From Mesotaenium endlicherianum (Eukaryota > Streptophyta > Zygnematophyceae > Zygnematales > Mesotaeniaceae): 64,000 nucleotides of DNA. A model generated the notes under the pieces. The model was not told the DNA's origin. It made no database searches and was given only the letters and a program-made list of their open reading frames with translations. Numbering within the stretch: position 1 is the first letter of the stretch; each line of letters opens with the position of its first letter. Location of the stretch: NCBI GenBank assembly GCA_009602735.1, contig WELA01005617.1, positions 1 through 64,000 of the forward strand, given 5' to 3'. Of this stretch, positions 45,773 to 58,430 are shown piece by piece. The position numbers and the translations under genes were made by a program.

Positions 45773-46506
45773 TGAAATGAATCGACTTACCAAATAGGCG
45801 ATTAACAATTAATAAAGATCTTTATATCAGCAAGTAATCTTTATGGTATTTCCGTTAACTCGTTTAAACGGCAAAGGACAATACACTAGCAGGGANTACT
45901 AGCAGTGAATAATACTCGTAAGTCAAATGCGAGTCGACTAGCATCAATGATGCAAATGAGTAAACTCATACATAAGCAAGGTTAGAAGACAGTGCGTATC
46001 AATGGCTTCTCGCCTTGGATTCAGATCTCTCTCAGTAAGCTGTACAAGAGAGTTGGCCTCGTTTCCGAATGCCGAACTCGAGAGCAATGCCTAGCATATG
46101 TACATGGAATGAGTTTACTGTTCAACGGTCAGTGCGATGGCACCGCCTACCCGGGAGTTAACCACGTTGGTAGGACCTCGGTTAACCAAATCCACCGCCA
46201 TCTCCCATCATCCCGAATCGCCATCCATCATAGGGATGTCATCTGGCCATTCATCTAGCATACCACACTTAGATGCATATCGAGGCAGTTAGCTGCTACC
46301 GAGTACGGAAGTCAGTTGGCTGTTAAGGAATGTGTCAGCAAGCTGACTTAAGGTGACCTCAGCCTGCTACTTCCGGCCAAGTCATTAAACTGATGTTAAG
46401 TATAAAGTCCAGCAGACTGATTGTTAACTAGAGTTCAGCAGGCTGAACTTATTTAACTATATTATTTAAATGAATATTATATCAACCAGTATACTGATTC
46501 ATTACA
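45773..46506 (-). repeat. 3' LTR of B1
   Basis: 734 bp, TGAAATGAATCG...GATTCATTACA on the + strand. One undetermined base (45896) lies inside it. Confidence 0.93.
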
Positions 46507-46507
46507 A

Positions 46508-46541
46508 TCCCTCCAACTTATCATGTTGTCGCCTCGACAAC
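46508..46541 (-). promoter_or_regulatory. 3' polypurine tract and hairpin of B1
   Basis: TAAGTTGGAGGGA (minus strand, 46508-46520) lies beside the 3' LTR. The GTTGTCG/CGACAAC hairpin lies at 46525-46541, as in B2. Confidence 0.65.
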
Positions 46542-46592
46542 ACTTATCACTAATAACAGCGTGCTGTCCCTCGTATCCCCAGCCTGCTGCCG

Positions 46593-48299
46593 TTAGGAGG
46601 GAGATGTCCCTGAGGCCCTATGCTCAGGGGAGCCAGACCTCCTCCTGTCGTGGGGTCTTTTGAAGCCTGTCAGAGAAGGGGGTTCCGTGTAGGGACTTGG
46701 CGGAGAACGTAGTAACTGGGCTGTTTCCTCCTGCACAGTCTGAAACTGAAGGGAGGCAGCCTTCTCCTGGGCAGCCCTCAAACTGACAGGTACATATACC
46801 GGCATGCCGGAAGGATGTTGCATGACATGAGCCAAGGGTACATGCCCTCTCTGTGAGGGAGATGCTGGCAGGCCTCTGGCTATCTCCCGAGCAGCCCTCC
46901 TGGCTGCCCTGTCCGACTGGGTCTCCTTGCCCGGAGATTGGCTCTGTCCTCTGGCAGTCCCCAGCCAAGTGATATCCTCCTCTTGAGCGAGTTGCGGCGG
47001 GGCCCACCCCGTCTTCTCCCTTACAGGGGATGTGGCAGGTGTCAGGATCACGGCGGGGCTAGTGTCCTCCTCCTCGCCTTCCTCCTCGTCTTCCTCCGAC
47101 TCCGCCTCCTCGTCGTCCCCGGGTTCCTCTGAGACTTCTGGGGTCTCCTCTGTCCGCTGCTCCAGCTCTTCCCGAGAAAAAGAATATCCTACTGACCTTC
47201 CCCTTTTGGGTGCTGGTGGGGGCTGCTGAGTCCGGACCGCATAGAGGTCCTTTTCCCCCTGCTTACTTGCCCATTTGGCATAAGCGTGCTTCCCTTTGGA
47301 GAATGACTCTCGGGCCCTGCTTCTGTCCCCCTGCATCTCTTGGCTCATGCAGTCTCTGACTCCATCCAATCTTGGGTCCCAAGCCGCAATGTGAGGGGGC
47401 AATACTATGTTCCCGTTTAGGTCTGTGAGGAAATCCTCATCCGTCGCCCTGTCATTCTGCTGGTCCCTCATGTTGATGGTCATCCACCGCCAATCAGTGG
47501 GCTTTTGGAAGAAGGCAGCGTCTGTCTTTTTGAGAGTACAAGGGTACCAGTGCCCTGCAAAGTCCAGCTGACTGGTTTCTCTGGCCAAGAATTCCCAGCT
47601 CCTCCTCTCCACCTCATTGTACATGGCCTTGAACCTGTTGTGGGGTGTTGAGTCCTTGAAGCTGTCCGCGTCCATGGGGATCATCCTGATGACCTTATCT
47701 GCCCCACAGATACCAGGAATTGAGACAGCTCCTGCTTCGTTCACCTGGGCCATTGCCTTGGCCTCTCTGATGGTATATCCTACCATCCTGGCGTAATCGT
47801 GGTAGAGGAGGAGCCCTGTGCCGACCTCTATATACTTGTCAAAGTTTTCGGATGTCTCCCCTTCCTTCTGGAGGATTTCCTTATGCGACTCACTGTGACT
47901 TCTCTGGGCATACTTGAAGGCCTCCTCCAGTAGATCAAAGCCCTTGCCCAGCACCGTGTAGCGGTAGCTGCTGATTCTCCTCTATTCTTCTTCTTCAGCC
48001 TGCTGCTTCCGCTTCTCCTCAGCTTGCCTCTCCTCCTCTGCTTTCTTGGCCTCCTCTGCAGCTTTTCTGTCCATTTCTTCCTGCCTCAGTCTGGCCTGTT
48101 CCTCCTCCTCCTTCTTCTTCTGTGCCTCCCGCTGTTGTTGGAGTCGTTGTGATTCCCGAGCGGTGATGGAAGATGATTCGATGTCTCCACGGAATTGCAA
48201 GTATTCTGCATGTGCCTCTTCCGCCCTTCTTTTCCTCTTGAGTTCTGACTTTTGAGTCATCCTGCTCAATGATAAACACAATGCAGTTAGTGAAGTCAT
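46593..48299 (-). CDS. Extra ORF of family B, function unknown (B1 copy)
   Basis: The coding region lies after pol and before the 3' LTR in sense orientation, in two open stretches (47982-48299 and 46593-47954) with one break between them. The first is a charged coiled coil (KKEEEEQARLRQEEMDRKAA). The second has a helical core (KGFDLLEEAFKYAQRSHSE, MYNEVERRSWEFLARE, WDPRLDGVRDCMSQEMQ), an acidic stretch, a conserved VPLAHVMQHPSGMPVYVPVS motif and a basic Pro/Arg tail. It is collinear with 1848-3529 over its full length, with many conservative differences, which suggests selection on the protein while the family was active. There is no membrane segment or signal peptide, so it is not an envelope. 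The family is not recognised. Confidence 0.75.
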
Positions 48300-48461
48300 G
48301 ATAATTTGCCGCTACTGAGTGCCCTTGATGAAGAGGGATGCGATCGGGGGAGTTCCTAGTGTGAATACCTGGTGTGAGCGAATATAAGGAAAAATTGAGT
48401 TGGAGAGCAAGTGAGTGTGAGCGCAGGTTGAGTGGGTAATATGGTGATCAGAGACTACCAC

Positions 48462-48534
48462 TCCCTCCAACTTAAATTTAAAGGTGGGCTGCCTGTCACA
48501 ACTGTCACTAACTGTCACATCTCCCTCCAACTTA
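48462..48534 (-). promoter_or_regulatory. Internal polypurine-tract copies of B1
   Basis: TAAGTTGGAGGGA occurs on the minus strand at 48462-48474 and 48522-48534, identical to the 3' tract. Between them is a GTGACAG-rich stretch. An ATATAAG box overlaps the second. Confidence 0.55.
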
Positions 48535-48583
48535 TATGGAGACAGGACCTCCTGTCACCTTCCCGTGTCAACTGAAATGACTG

Positions 48584-49681
48584 TTAGGGAGGTGCTTCAG
48601 CCGCCCGAAGGTGGAACCGTTTCAACGCCCCTTTGGCATTGGTCAGCTGATCTTTAAATTCCCAAGTGTCCCCAGAGGCATCGTAACCCTTCCATCGGAT
48701 GAGGTACTTCATGACATATTTAGACGATCGACGGACCGAGCGAGCGTCTAAAATCTCATCGACCTCATATTCCTCAGGGTCGCCGTCCCGGACAGCGGGG
48801 ACCGGTCCCGGTTGGACAGGTAACCGACCTGTGAACAGTGTATCACCTTTGATGTATGGTTCCAGGAAGGAGACATTAAAGACCGGGTGACCCTTGTAGT
48901 CAGCTGACATGTTCAGTTTGTAAGCATTCTGACCGACACGACGGACCACCGAATATGGACCGACCCAGACAGGGCCAAGCTTTTTCTTGACCACACCAGG
49001 GAGGTACAGGTGCTGAGAATGCAGTTTGACTAAATCCCCCTTGGAAAATGTCAGTTCCCGACGGTGTTGATTAGCGTATTTTTGTTGGTTTTCTTGGGCC
49101 GTGTGCAAGTTTCGTTGGACTTCTGACAGGGTGTCAGCAAACTCCTGAGTTAACTGGAGGGAGACCGGGTTGTCAATCCCTTCAGGGTGAGTTAAAGATT
49201 CCCCTAGCACATCTAGAGGAGACTTAGGGACTCTACCCAGGCTGAGTTCAAAAGGAGTTTTGCCCGTTGACGCGTGCACCGCACTGTTGACCGCAAACTG
49301 AATTTGAGGCAACAGGTCATCCCAATTATCTTGTTTTTGGTTAATATATGCTCTCAGCACCTCCTGCAGAACTCGGTTAGTTCTTTCAGTCTGCCCATCA
49401 GTCTGAGGGTGGTTTGCTGTGCTGAGCAGCTGTTTGACTCCCATTAACCCCATTAAAGCTCTCCAGAACTTAGAGGTGAATTTTGAGTCTCTGTCTGAGA
49501 TGATATTAGAAGGGAGCCCATGTTGGCATACTACATGGTTGTAAAACTGTCTCGCTGTTTCGAGTGCAGTCACTTTGACAGTTGTGGGGATAAAAATGAC
49601 CATTTTTGTCAGTTTATCCACGACTACCAGTATCGCATCATGCCCATTGGCAATTCTTGGTAGTGAGACCACCCAGTCCAT
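48584..49681 (-). CDS. B1 integrase core and chromodomain
   Basis: 365 residues: MDWVVSLPRIANGHDAIL, VVDKLTKMVIFIPTTVK, SDRDSKFTSKFW, HPQTDGQTERTNRVLQ, a GPV/GPYSVVRRVGQNAYKL barrel, and a chromodomain near residues 308-355 (EYEVDEILDARS, then YLIRWKGYDASGDTW). It follows directly on the pol stretch at 49724, from which it is separated by about one break. Confidence 0.92.
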   Translation of the reverse strand: MDWVVSLPRIANGHDAILVVVDKLTKMVIFIPTTVKVTALETARQFYNHVVCQHGLPSNIISDRDSKFTSKFWRALMGLMGVKQLLSTANHPQTDGQTERTNRVLQEVLRAYINQKQDNWDDLLPQIQFAVNSAVHASTGKTPFELSLGRVPKSPLDVLGESLTHPEGIDNPVSLQLTQEFADTLSEVQRNLHTAQENQQKYANQHRRELTFSKGDLVKLHSQHLYLPGVVKKKLGPVWVGPYSVVRRVGQNAYKLNMSADYKGHPVFNVSFLEPYIKGDTLFTGRLPVQPGPVPAVRDGDPEEYEVDEILDARSVRRSSKYVMKYLIRWKGYDASGDTWEFKDQLTNAKGALKRFHLRAAEAPP

Positions 49682-49723
49682 GGATATAGTTTCCCAGCGT
49701 CCAGCTGGGATGGGCAGTGGTTG

Positions 49724-52300
49724 TTAGAGACCTCCGGGTGGTGTGTGCCGAGACTTATTTATCTCACACTGGTCACAGGACTTGACATATTTCAAGACTT
49801 CCCGGGGTAACCCCTCCCAATGATAATGTTTTGCCAGTTTGCCAACAGTTTTGGCCTGCCCCAAATGTCCACCCAGGAGACTGTCATGAGCTTGACTCAG
49901 TAAGAGAGACCTTATTTCCAAGTTATTAGGAATGACCAGCTTCAGCCTGCCTGAAGTGGTTTCAGTCACCCAGACCCCTCCCTTGAGCTTATACCCGAGT
50001 GCAGTAGCACGACACACACCAGTAGTGGGGCTGGGCTCAAATGTTGGGTCAGAAAGGTAGGCTTTCCTAAGTTGTTCAAGGAAGGACTTTTTCACCTTTA
50101 GTGAAGTGAGTGCACACAGGACTTTATCTACAGCATGCTGACTAAAGTTCCTTTCTTGCAAGTCAGGTCTTCTAGAGAGTGCATCAGCAGGATTCAACTT
50201 CCCTGGTTTGTAGTCGATCTGGACTTGGAACTGCTCCAGCATCTGGCTCCAGCGGTTCTCCCTCCTCGACAGCTTGGACTTCTTCTGAAAGTGGGTCAGA
50301 GCTAGATGATCTGTAATCACCTTAAAAGCTTTACCATGTAAGTATGCTCTCCACTGTTTGAGTACATGAATGATAGCTAGCAGCTCTTTATCATGCACTG
50401 AGTAATTAATCTCCGCTGGATTAAATTTCATAGACTCATACAACACAGGATGCCACTCCTGCCGTACCTTACCATCCTTTGTGGTTTTGTCAGCAGGCTG
50501 CAACAAAATAGCACCCATGGCAAAATCAGAGGCATCAGTAACCACCTGCACCGGTTTGCTGGGGTCATACACGGCTAGCACTGGGGCAGAACAAAGGGCA
50601 TCTTTAAGGGTCTGGAAGGCAGCCTGCTGCTCTTCCCCCCACACATACCCGATGTCTTTCTTAGTAAGGTCAGTCAGTTTACTGGCCTTTGTGGAATAAT
50701 TCTCAATAAATCTCCTATAGTAGTTAGCCAACCCGAGGAAGGATCTAACTTCAGAGACAGACTGTGGTACTGGCCAGTCCCTTATGGTCTGGACTTTCTT
50801 AGGATCCACACTGATGCCCTCTTTACTGACAACGTGGCCTAAGAATTCAATACTTTCCTTAAAGAAATCACACTTGCTCATTTTAGCATACAAGTGATTT
50901 TTCCGCAGAGTGTCCAGCACTTTCTTTAAGTGTTCAGTGTGCTGAGCTTCATCTTTAGAGAAAATTAAAATATCATCCAGGAAAACTTGCACAAACTTAT
51001 CCAAATAAGGTCTGAAAATGTCATTCATAGCACCCATAAAGGTAGCAGGAGCATTAGTCAGTCCAAATGGCATCACGTTGAACTCATAGTGTCCATAACG
51101 TGTGCGGAAAGCAGTCTTGTGTTCATCCCCCTCAGCAATTCTGATTTGATGATAACCACTCTTGAGATCTATCTTACTGAACACCTTAGCGCCAGACAGG
51201 GTATCAAGCAAGTCCTCGATTCTGGGTAAAGCATACTTGTTCTTTACTGTAATTCTGTTCAGGGCTCTGTAATCCACACACATCCGCATACTGCCATCCT
51301 TTTTCTTAACAAATAGGATAGGTGCGCCGTACGGTGATTTACTGGGAGAAATGTAACCATTTTCCTCCAGCTCTGCAATCTGTGTTTTCAACTCCTCGCT
51401 CTCCAAATAAGACAAGCCATAAGTGCGTTGCCAGGGTGGCTGGCTACCAGGTAATAGATCAATCCTATGATCTACTTCCCTTTTAGGGGGTAGTCCTGGA
51501 GGCATGTTAAACACATCAGTGTACTGAGCAACAATTTTTGCAGCAGTAGGGTGCTCCGGAGGGCTTACCTTTTTCTCAACCACTTCTTCAGGTTGAGGAG
51601 GTACCTCTCTTAGCAGCAGACAGAACATTCTGTCTTCCTTCTGGTTCCAGCTTTTGACGAACTCCATTGCATTCAGCAACTTGCATCCTTCTGGAAGCCT
51701 CTTCTTTTCCTTCATTTGCCATCCACACAGGACAAGAGGAAGAGCACTGGTGGGTGCCAAGTCAGTCTGCCCATCACTGGCTCCTCTCACTTTAACTGTA
51801 CCTCTGCTCCAACACACTTCAGCTTGATGTCTATTAAGCCAGGACCTGCCTAGCACGAGATCATAAAAGCCAGTGTTGAGTACCTCAAATGTAAGCGTTT
51901 CAGTTAGAACTGCAATGCCAGAACCTAACTGGACCTCAATAGGCTTGGTTATAACTCCTCCCGGGATACTTGAGGCATCTCCAAGGAATATTTTTCTATT
52001 CCCTTGGGTGACAGTAGGCAGCCTTAGCCGCTTAACTAAGTCCTTGTGGATAAAAGTATGTGACGCCCCTCCGTCAACAAATGCCCTCACCTTCCTACCT
52101 GCAATCATGCAATGCAGTAGGATAGGGGGGACTGTCTTTTCCTGACTTTCGCATTGTTCTCCTGACGTAGCAAAGAAATGTTGGACATCAGGTGGAACAA
52201 GAGCATCCAGAGTGTGCACTCTCTGGACGTCTATATTACTGATGGTCTCCTTTATCTGTTTGTCAGGCATGCATAGTGAATCCAGTTCAGCAGGACCCAT
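49724..52300 (-). CDS. B1 pol: protease, RT, RNase H, integrase zinc region
   Basis: 858 residues. In order: a retropepsin-like region (near residues 70-90), reverse transcriptase ([32 protein letters not shown], catalytic FLDDILIFS), RNase H ([28 protein letters not shown]) and the HHCC zinc-binding region ([24 protein letters not shown]). It copies element RNA to DNA inside particles. Confidence 0.94.
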   Translation of the reverse strand: MGPAELDSLCMPDKQIKETISNIDVQRVHTLDALVPPDVQHFFATSGEQCESQEKTVPPILLHCMIAGRKVRAFVDGGASHTFIHKDLVKRLRLPTVTQGNRKIFLGDASSIPGGVITKPIEVQLGSGIAVLTETLTFEVLNTGFYDLVLGRSWLNRHQAEVCWSRGTVKVRGASDGQTDLAPTSALPLVLCGWQMKEKKRLPEGCKLLNAMEFVKSWNQKEDRMFCLLLREVPPQPEEVVEKKVSPPEHPTAAKIVAQYTDVFNMPPGLPPKREVDHRIDLLPGSQPPWQRTYGLSYLESEELKTQIAELEENGYISPSKSPYGAPILFVKKKDGSMRMCVDYRALNRITVKNKYALPRIEDLLDTLSGAKVFSKIDLKSGYHQIRIAEGDEHKTAFRTRYGHYEFNVMPFGLTNAPATFMGAMNDIFRPYLDKFVQVFLDDILIFSKDEAQHTEHLKKVLDTLRKNHLYAKMSKCDFFKESIEFLGHVVSKEGISVDPKKVQTIRDWPVPQSVSEVRSFLGLANYYRRFIENYSTKASKLTDLTKKDIGYVWGEEQQAAFQTLKDALCSAPVLAVYDPSKPVQVVTDASDFAMGAILLQPADKTTKDGKVRQEWHPVLYESMKFNPAEINYSVHDKELLAIIHVLKQWRAYLHGKAFKVITDHLALTHFQKKSKLSRRENRWSQMLEQFQVQIDYKPGKLNPADALSRRPDLQERNFSQHAVDKVLCALTSLKVKKSFLEQLRKAYLSDPTFEPSPTTGVCRATALGYKLKGGVWVTETTSGRLKLVIPNNLEIRSLLLSQAHDSLLGGHLGQAKTVGKLAKHYHWEGLPREVLKYVKSCDQCEINKSRHTPPGGL

Positions 52301-52368
52301 AATACCTGCTACGAGGGCAGCTAGTGACGACTCACTATCTCTAGCATCCTCACAGTCAGTAGACTGGA

Positions 52369-53847
52369 TTACTGACTGTTGCTGTCTTTTAAAGGCTGGT
52401 CTTTTCTCTCGACCTTAGGCAGGTGCTTGACCGGACACTGTTCTCTGTAGTGGCCTTTCTGCTGACAATGGTAGCAAGTAGATTTTGCTGAGGCTGGTCT
52501 CGGCTTAGTCCTACCACCACCCCTTCCATAGCCACCTCGAGAGGGACCACCTCTACCTCTAGACTGAATAGCATTGTACTCATACTCATATTCATCACCC
52601 TGATTATCCTCAGCCTGGTCTCCTTCAACTGCATTGTAGGAACCGTGGGGCTTTTTGACAATCTTAGACACCAAAGCGTTACTCTGGCGCTTGTGATTGA
52701 ACTGCTGCTGATCCCAGGCGTCAGCATCCTGGATCAAGTCAGCCAGTTTCTCATACTTTTTCTCAGCAAAATGACCAGAGACCTCGGATTTCAAGCCATA
52801 CCTGAAGTATGCTATCCTATACCGTTCTGGCAAATCAGGCTGCTTCATCATGTTCTCTTGGAACTTTTGAGCAAACTCAGCAACTGAAGTGGTCTGCTTC
52901 AGTGTCAGGGAGATCATCGCATAGATAGCTTTCTCCTGCTGGTTGATGACATCAAACTTCTCATGCAACTTCTCGACAAACTCTACCCACGTAGGGTCAC
53001 CGAGTTGCCGAGCCTTACGCTCTTCCTTCCAGTAAAGCCACCAGTCTGCGGCACTGCCTTTCAGTAGCGCACCGGTGTGCCTGACCTTCTCGTAATCTTG
53101 CAGTTCTGGGTAGTTCTCCAGCCACTGCTCAACATCCGCGAGAAACTTGATCAGGTAATATTTTCTGTTTCCCTCAGGATCATAGTCCTGGGGAGGTTTC
53201 GGCTTGGGCTTACTAGGCCCTCGGCCACCACCACTAGTGGTGTGAGACCCCAGTTGGTCTCTGTCCCGCAGTAGGGACATTATGATTCTTTTGTCCTCCT
53301 GCTGGGACTGATACATGGTCGCCATTTGCGACTGCATTTGAACGAACAATGCTCCCAAGTCTACACTCTGGGGTGGTAGATTAGCAAATGCAGCAGCAGC
53401 ATTGGCATCTACTCGCTGAGTAGTGTCCTCAACAATCCCTCTCGCTCCTGCAGCAGCAATTCCTGCCGCATTCAGCCGGTCACGTATTTGACCTAGGGGT
53501 ACATTGAGTTGTACAGCAGGAGGTGGGTTCAGAACATTGGCCCTTGATGCCATGAGTTCCTCGACAGTGCGCTCGTCAGCTGGCTGTCTTTGCCTCCTTT
53601 CTGTATCTTCAGCGGCCTTTGCTACTTGTTGAGCTTCTAGCCTGGCTCTCTCCTCCTCAGCTTGTTGTGCTGCGACTGCGGCAATAGCAGCTGCCTCATC
53701 TGCAACCTCTCTAGCTGCAGTCACTGCTACTGCTTCAGAATAGGTACGGATTCCCGCTACATGGCTTTCCGCCTGGTTTTCGACATTCTCGTTATCCTGG
53801 TTTTCCATGTCTCGGGAGTTGCTAGTTTGAGACCTTGTCCTTACCAT
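52369..53847 (-). CDS. B1 gag polyprotein
   Basis: 492 residues: an Ala/Glu/Arg-rich coiled coil (residues 40-100), the capsid domain ([54 protein letters not shown]), an Arg/Gly-rich stretch ([19 protein letters not shown]) and a CCHC zinc knuckle ([14 protein letters not shown]). The 5' LTR ends 34 bases upstream. It appears intact. Confidence 0.94.
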   Translation of the reverse strand: MVRTRSQTSNSRDMENQDNENVENQAESHVAGIRTYSEAVAVTAAREVADEAAAIAAVAAQQAEEERARLEAQQVAKAAEDTERRQRQPADERTVEELMASRANVLNPPPAVQLNVPLGQIRDRLNAAGIAAAGARGIVEDTTQRVDANAAAAFANLPPQSVDLGALFVQMQSQMATMYQSQQEDKRIIMSLLRDRDQLGSHTTSGGGRGPSKPKPKPPQDYDPEGNRKYYLIKFLADVEQWLENYPELQDYEKVRHTGALLKGSAADWWLYWKEERKARQLGDPTWVEFVEKLHEKFDVINQQEKAIYAMISLTLKQTTSVAEFAQKFQENMMKQPDLPERYRIAYFRYGLKSEVSGHFAEKKYEKLADLIQDADAWDQQQFNHKRQSNALVSKIVKKPHGSYNAVEGDQAEDNQGDEYEYEYNAIQSRGRGGPSRGGYGRGGGRTKPRPASAKSTCYHCQQKGHYREQCPVKHLPKVERKDQPLKDSNSQ

Positions 53848-53881
53848 ACAAGGAAGACTGTGGTAATCGCTCCGATACCAC

Positions 53882-54601
53882 TGAAATGAATCGACTTACC
53901 AAATAGGCGATTAACATTTAATAAAGATCTTTATATCAGCAAGTAATCTTTATGGTATTTCCATTAACTGGTTTAACGGCAAAGGACAATATACTAGCAG
54001 TGAATAATACTCGTAAGTCAAATGCGAGTCGACTAGCATCAATGATGCATATCAGTAAACTCATACATAAGCAAGGTTAGAAGACAGTGCGTATCAATGG
54101 CTTCTCGCCTTGGATTCAGATCTCTCTCAGTAAACTGTACAAGAGAGTTGGCCTCGTTTCCGAATGCCGAACTCGAGAGCAACGCCTAGCATATGTACAT
54201 GGAATGAGTTTACTGTTCAACGGTCAGTGCGATGGCACCGCCTACCCGGGAGTTAACCACGTTGGTAGGACCTCGGTTAACCAAATCCACCGCCATCTCC
54301 CATCATCCCGAATCGCCATCCATCATAGGGATGTCATCTGGCCATTCATCTAGCATACCACACTTAGATGCATATCGAGGCAGTTAGCTGCTACCGAGTA
54401 CGGAAGTCAGCTGGCTGTTAAGGAATGTGTCAGCAAGCTGACTTAAGGTGACCTCAACCCGCTACTTCCGGCCAAGTCATTAAACTGGTGTTAAGTATAA
54501 CGTCCAGCAGACTGATTGTTAACTAGAGTTTAGCAGGCTGAACTTATTTAACTATATTATTTAAATGAATATTATATCAACCAGTATACTGATTCATTAC
54601 A
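53882..54601 (-). repeat. 5' LTR of B1
   Basis: 720 bp, TGAAATGAATCG...GATTCATTACA on the + strand, followed by the TSD CCATC. Confidence 0.94.
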
Positions 54602-54736
54602 CCATCACTGCATTTAATTGCAGTCTTGAGAGGGGGTCAGCCGGGTTTGTCTCGCCGGGCTGGTACTGAATCGTGATGTAGTATCCGCTCCATCTTGCTT
54701 GTCTCCTTGAGAGATACGGCTGCGTCTGGAGGTGCT

Positions 54737-56683
54737 TTAACGCCTCGTGGTCCGTGGTGACCAGTACTTTGCGTCCTTCAACGTAGCAGGCCAAACCTTC
54801 AAGGCATGTACAATCGCCAATGCCTCTCGCTCCGTGGTTGTATAATTTTGCTCGGCGGGATGTAGCTTCCTTGACTCGTAGGCGATGGGCTGCAGTCCCT
54901 TGCCTTGGTCTTGAAGCAGGATTGCTCCTATTGCATAGGAAGATGCATCGGTGATGACGTGGAAGGGCCAATCTGGATTTGGACTTGGGAGTGTGAGCAC
55001 CGGGGATGTGGTCAATCTTCGCTTTAACTCTTGAAATGCCTCTTCCTCTTTCTCGGTCCATGTATATAGCCTGTCCTTCTTGAGTAGATCTGTCAGGGGG
55101 GCTGCTATGTGCGAGAAGCCTTGGATGAATTTTCTGTACCAATTGGCAAATCCCAAGAATGACTGGAGTTCTTTCTTGGTCGTGGGGGTTGGCCATTCCT
55201 CCACCACCGTGGTCTTCTTGGGGTCCATCTTGATGCCATCAGCAGTCACGTGGAGACCTAGGAACTCCACTTCTTGTTTGGCAAACTCGCACTTTGACTC
55301 CTTCGCAAATAGCTTGTTTTGCTTCAATACTTCAAGGACTTCTTTCAAGTGTCTCGCATGCTCTTCAAGGGTCTTGCTGTAGATAAGGATGTCATCGATG
55401 AATACCACCACAAATCTGTCCAACATGGGCTGAAATATGGTGTTCATCATAGTCATGAAAGTTGCTGGCGCGTTGGTGAGTCCAAATGGCAGGACCATGA
55501 ACTCAAAATGTCCATATCTTGTCCTGAATGCCGTCTTCTCTATGTCCGGTTCTGCGATGCGAATCTGGTGGTAGCCGCTCCGTAAGTCAATCTTCGTGAA
55601 GTACTTGGCTCCAACCAGCCGGTCCATGAGCTCATCCATGCGCGGCAGCGGGTATCGATTCTTGATGGTGATCTTGTTGAGGGCGCGATAGTCCACACAC
55701 ATCCTCAAGGTACCATCTTTCTTCTTGACAAATAGCACCGGGGCTCCAAATGGCGACTTGCTAGGTCGAATGAAGCCATGCTCCAGTAGCTCCTTGATTT
55801 GCTTCTTGACTTCGTCTAGCTCCGTGTATGACATTTTGAACGTAGGCCGAGAGATGGGCTTGCTTCCGGGCTCCAACTCTATCTTGTGGTCTACGAATCT
55901 TTTGGGGGGTAGGCCCTTGGGCAATTCCGGGGAGAACACTTCTTTGTAGTCCTCTAAGACTTCTTGTATCTCCTTGGGAACGGGGCTGCCTTCTTGACTC
56001 TCGATGTCTTTCTTGATGTCTTTTGGCGTGATCAAGGCCAAAAGAAGCTCGTGTCCCTTCCTCACAAGTCTCTTGAGTTGGAGGGCGGACAATAGTATCT
56101 CGTGTGCCGGCTTCTGGATGTCTTGGGTCTGGATATTCTGGATTGCGCGCAAAATACAGATTCTTGAAGTGATGTCATTCTTGATCTTGATAGTACCGGT
56201 CCTCCAATCAACTTGGGGGTTGTGCTTGGTCAACCAAGGCGTCCCTAGGATGACGTCGTACTTGCCCAATTGCATGGGGGAGAACACTACTCTATCCTTG
56301 AAGGACTTGATAGAGAGTGCCAAGGGGTACGTCTTCTTGGAAGGGGTAGTATAGGAGAATCCATCGGGCATCATAATCTCCTCGTCGTGGTCAAGAGTTC
56401 GCATAGTAATACCGTGCTTGGTGGCAAAATCTGCAGCAATGAAGTTGCCTTGAGCTCCGCTATCCACCAAGATGTGGACCTTCTCTCCTCCAAGGTAACC
56501 TCTCAAACTCATTGGGGCTGGAACGTCGTCTTCAACGGGGGTCTCCACCTCACTTGGCGTGTTGCCTTCTCGTGAAGTGGGTCTTGGGGTGGTAGGCTCC
56601 TGGCCTACCGGCGCTGTCCGTTTTTTGACAACTTTTTGGGGCATGAAAGTGCACGATGGCCCTTTTCCTTGCAATAAAAGCAT
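54737..56683 (-). CDS. A2 pol: protease, reverse transcriptase, RNase H
   Basis: 648 residues, almost identical to the A1 pol: protease [21 protein letters not shown], RNase [17 protein letters not shown]. The remaining RNase H and linker sequence (54607-54850) is recognisable to the B1 insertion point. About one break separates them. Confidence 0.93.
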   Translation of the reverse strand: MLLLQGKGPSCTFMPQKVVKKRTAPVGQEPTTPRPTSREGNTPSEVETPVEDDVPAPMSLRGYLGGEKVHILVDSGAQGNFIAADFATKHGITMRTLDHDEEIMMPDGFSYTTPSKKTYPLALSIKSFKDRVVFSPMQLGKYDVILGTPWLTKHNPQVDWRTGTIKIKNDITSRICILRAIQNIQTQDIQKPAHEILLSALQLKRLVRKGHELLLALITPKDIKKDIESQEGSPVPKEIQEVLEDYKEVFSPELPKGLPPKRFVDHKIELEPGSKPISRPTFKMSYTELDEVKKQIKELLEHGFIRPSKSPFGAPVLFVKKKDGTLRMCVDYRALNKITIKNRYPLPRMDELMDRLVGAKYFTKIDLRSGYHQIRIAEPDIEKTAFRTRYGHFEFMVLPFGLTNAPATFMTMMNTIFQPMLDRFVVVFIDDILIYSKTLEEHARHLKEVLEVLKQNKLFAKESKCEFAKQEVEFLGLHVTADGIKMDPKKTTVVEEWPTPTTKKELQSFLGFANWYRKFIQGFSHIAAPLTDLLKKDRLYTWTEKEEEAFQELKRRLTTSPVLTLPSPNPDWPFHVITDASSYAIGAILLQDQGKGLQPIAYESRKLHPAEQNYTTTEREALAIVHALKVWPATLKDAKYWSPRTTRR

Positions 56684-57885
56684 AGTCCAGCCGTCATGAG
56701 AGCTTCTTTTTCAGCCGGGGAGAGTCTTGCTTTCACTCCTTGCTGGTTTCTTGCATCATAAGTGTCATTGGAGGGTCTTCCACTCTTCCGGGCAGCCGCG
56801 GGGTCCCTTTTAATAACTCCGATTTCCATGGGTGTGGGTCCAGATTCGGATGTGGAAGGGGCTGCGTACACCCGCGTCGTCGGTACCCGTGAAGATGAAG
56901 GCACGGAGTGCTTGAAATCCAAGGTATCCACCTTTTGGGCCACTTCAATGATCTTTGAGAAGTCCGTCAAGTCGCGTAACTCCACTTCCTTTGCCACCTT
57001 GGGTTTGAGGCCAAAGATGTAGCGGTCAATCTTCTCCTCGAGAGACATGTTGGGGATCTCAAGAGTGAGGGCGTGAAATCTGGATGTATACTCTTGAACG
57101 GACGTCGTTTGCTTGAGATGGTGGAGCTTTCCTCGGGCAATCTTCTCCGCATTGATGGGCATGAATTGCTTCTTGAGGGCCTCACGAAAATCTGCCCATC
57201 TTGCATATGATGGTGGGGGCTCTTGGCCGAGCATGGGGTGCGCCATAGCTTGATATATAGCCGCTTGATAGTTACGCCACCATGATGTTGCTGCTCCTCT
57301 AAGTAAGGTAACGGCAAAGGGAACGTAGTCCTCCTCGGGTACTTCAAGGAATGCGAGGTACGTCTCCACTTGGTAGAGCCATAAATTCAGGTTGGCACCT
57401 TTCCCGGGGTTGAAAGTGTCGGGTTTGCCGGGCTTGATGAGTTTCCTTGCTCTCGTTGGCTCTTGTGGAGGCGCTTGAGCCGGGGCTGGATTTTGAGCAT
57501 TGCTCGCAATAGGGGCAACCATGGCAGCCATAGCTTCTCTTGACGCTTGCACGGTTGCTTCATAGGTGGCCAAGCCCACTTGGTTGTGGACGGTCATTAG
57601 GAAGGCTGCCCACTCATTTGCGGGAACTCCTTGTGGTGGGGTCAACTTTGCTATAGCGGCTGCCACGGGATTTGACGGTGCTCCTCCTTGTGGTGCTTCT
57701 TGTTGTTGCAGATTTCCTTGAGTAGGCTCTCCCATCGGCGTTGGAGGAGGGTGTACTCCTCCTTGTGGTGCTTCTTGTTGTTGCCGATTTTCTTGAGTGG
57801 GCTCTCTCATCGGCGCTGGAGGAGGGTGTCTTGGAGAGGAAGGGATTCCTTCGAAAGCTTGCTGTTGGTCTTGAGGATCGGCCAT
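56605..57885 (-). CDS. A2 gag polyprotein
   Basis: 426 residues, the same length as A1 gag and differing at only a few residues in the Pro/Gln-rich N-terminus. Capsid domain and CCHC knuckle ([14 protein letters not shown]) are present. It appears intact. Confidence 0.94.
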   Translation of the reverse strand: MADPQDQQQAFEGIPSSPRHPPPAPMREPTQENRQQQEAPQGGVHPPPTPMGEPTQGNLQQQEAPQGGAPSNPVAAAIAKLTPPQGVPANEWAAFLMTVHNQVGLATYEATVQASREAMAAMVAPIASNAQNPAPAQAPPQEPTRARKLIKPGKPDTFNPGKGANLNLWLYQVETYLAFLEVPEEDYVPFAVTLLRGAATSWWRNYQAAIYQAMAHPMLGQEPPPSYARWADFREALKKQFMPINAEKIARGKLHHLKQTTSVQEYTSRFHALTLEIPNMSLEEKIDRYIFGLKPKVAKEVELRDLTDFSKIIEVAQKVDTLDFKHSVPSSSRVPTTRVYAAPSTSESGPTPMEIGVIKRDPAAARKSGRPSNDTYDARNQQGVKARLSPAEKEALMTAGLCFYCKEKGHRALSCPKKLSKNGQRR

Positions 57886-57922
57886 CTTCTTGTGCTACCA
57901 AAGTGCCTAGCTCCGATACCAC

Positions 57923-58425
57923 TGTAGTGAAACAGATAGATAAAGTACTTAGTAAAACAGAATACTTTATCTATTCAAGACAAGGATCTTTGAACACAAG
58001 TGGTAGCTTCTTGAAAGAGAGATGGCTTCTTGAAAGTTAATATATTTCTGGATTTTGGCAAGTACAAGAGTGATTCTGGAATGTCTTTCTATGTTCTAGC
58101 TCTTGTTTATATACTTGTTACATAAGTAATTTCTAGGAAAGTGTATGTTGATGTGTTGGCACCCAACACATCCCAAAACTTGCCACCTCTTTCTAGAATA
58201 ATGTACACATGTCCTTTTGACCTAAAAATGGCACATTTGACTTTTGCCACATGGAGTTCTTCTAGGTCTTTCCTCTAACTTCGAAAATGCCTTGGAAGGT
58301 TCAAAGAACATGAACCAAGTTACTAGAGTACCTATTCACACTTAACTCCACACAATACTACTCCAAATATATTTGAAAACATTAAAATATATGCAAACTA
58401 ATATATAATAACTCAAATCACTACA
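57923..58425 (-). repeat. 5' LTR of A2
   Basis: 503 bp. The initiator-Met-like primer site lies just inside (57911-57922), and TSD CATAC follows. Confidence 0.95.
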
Positions 58426-58430
58426 CATAC

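Larger units (their letters stand above)
45773..54601 (-). mobile_element. B-family chromovirus B1, nearly whole, with extra ORF
   Basis: 8829-bp element inserted into the pol of A2, with TSD CCATC (45768-45772 and 54602-54606). LTRs are 45773-46506 and 53882-54601, about 2 percent different by eye. The primer site TGGTATCGGAGC (minus strand) adjoins the 5' LTR at 53881. Order on the minus strand: gag, pol (protease, RT, RNase H, integrase, chromodomain), two internal polypurine-tract copies, extra ORF, hairpin, 3' polypurine tract and 3' LTR. It looks nearly whole, with perhaps two breaks. Confidence 0.95.
42911..58425 (-). mobile_element. A-family chromovirus A2, hosting a B element
   Basis: Same family and layout as A1, inserted into a C LTR with TSD CATAC (42906-42910 and 58426-58430). 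LTRs are 42911-43413 and 57923-58425 (503 bp each, about eight differences by eye). gag is at 56605-57885, pol at 54737-56683 and about 54607-55196, and integrase with chromodomain at 44183-45767. The pol part is interrupted by the B element at 45773-54601. Broken by that insertion and about one or two other breaks; young. Confidence 0.95.

Noticed and set aside
45992-46258. An 88-codon open frame repeated at 45992, 54087 and, in reverse or partial form, in other B LTRs
   Set aside because: It lies wholly inside the B LTR and is repeated only because the LTR is. It has no protein similarity, and it runs opposite to the element's genes.
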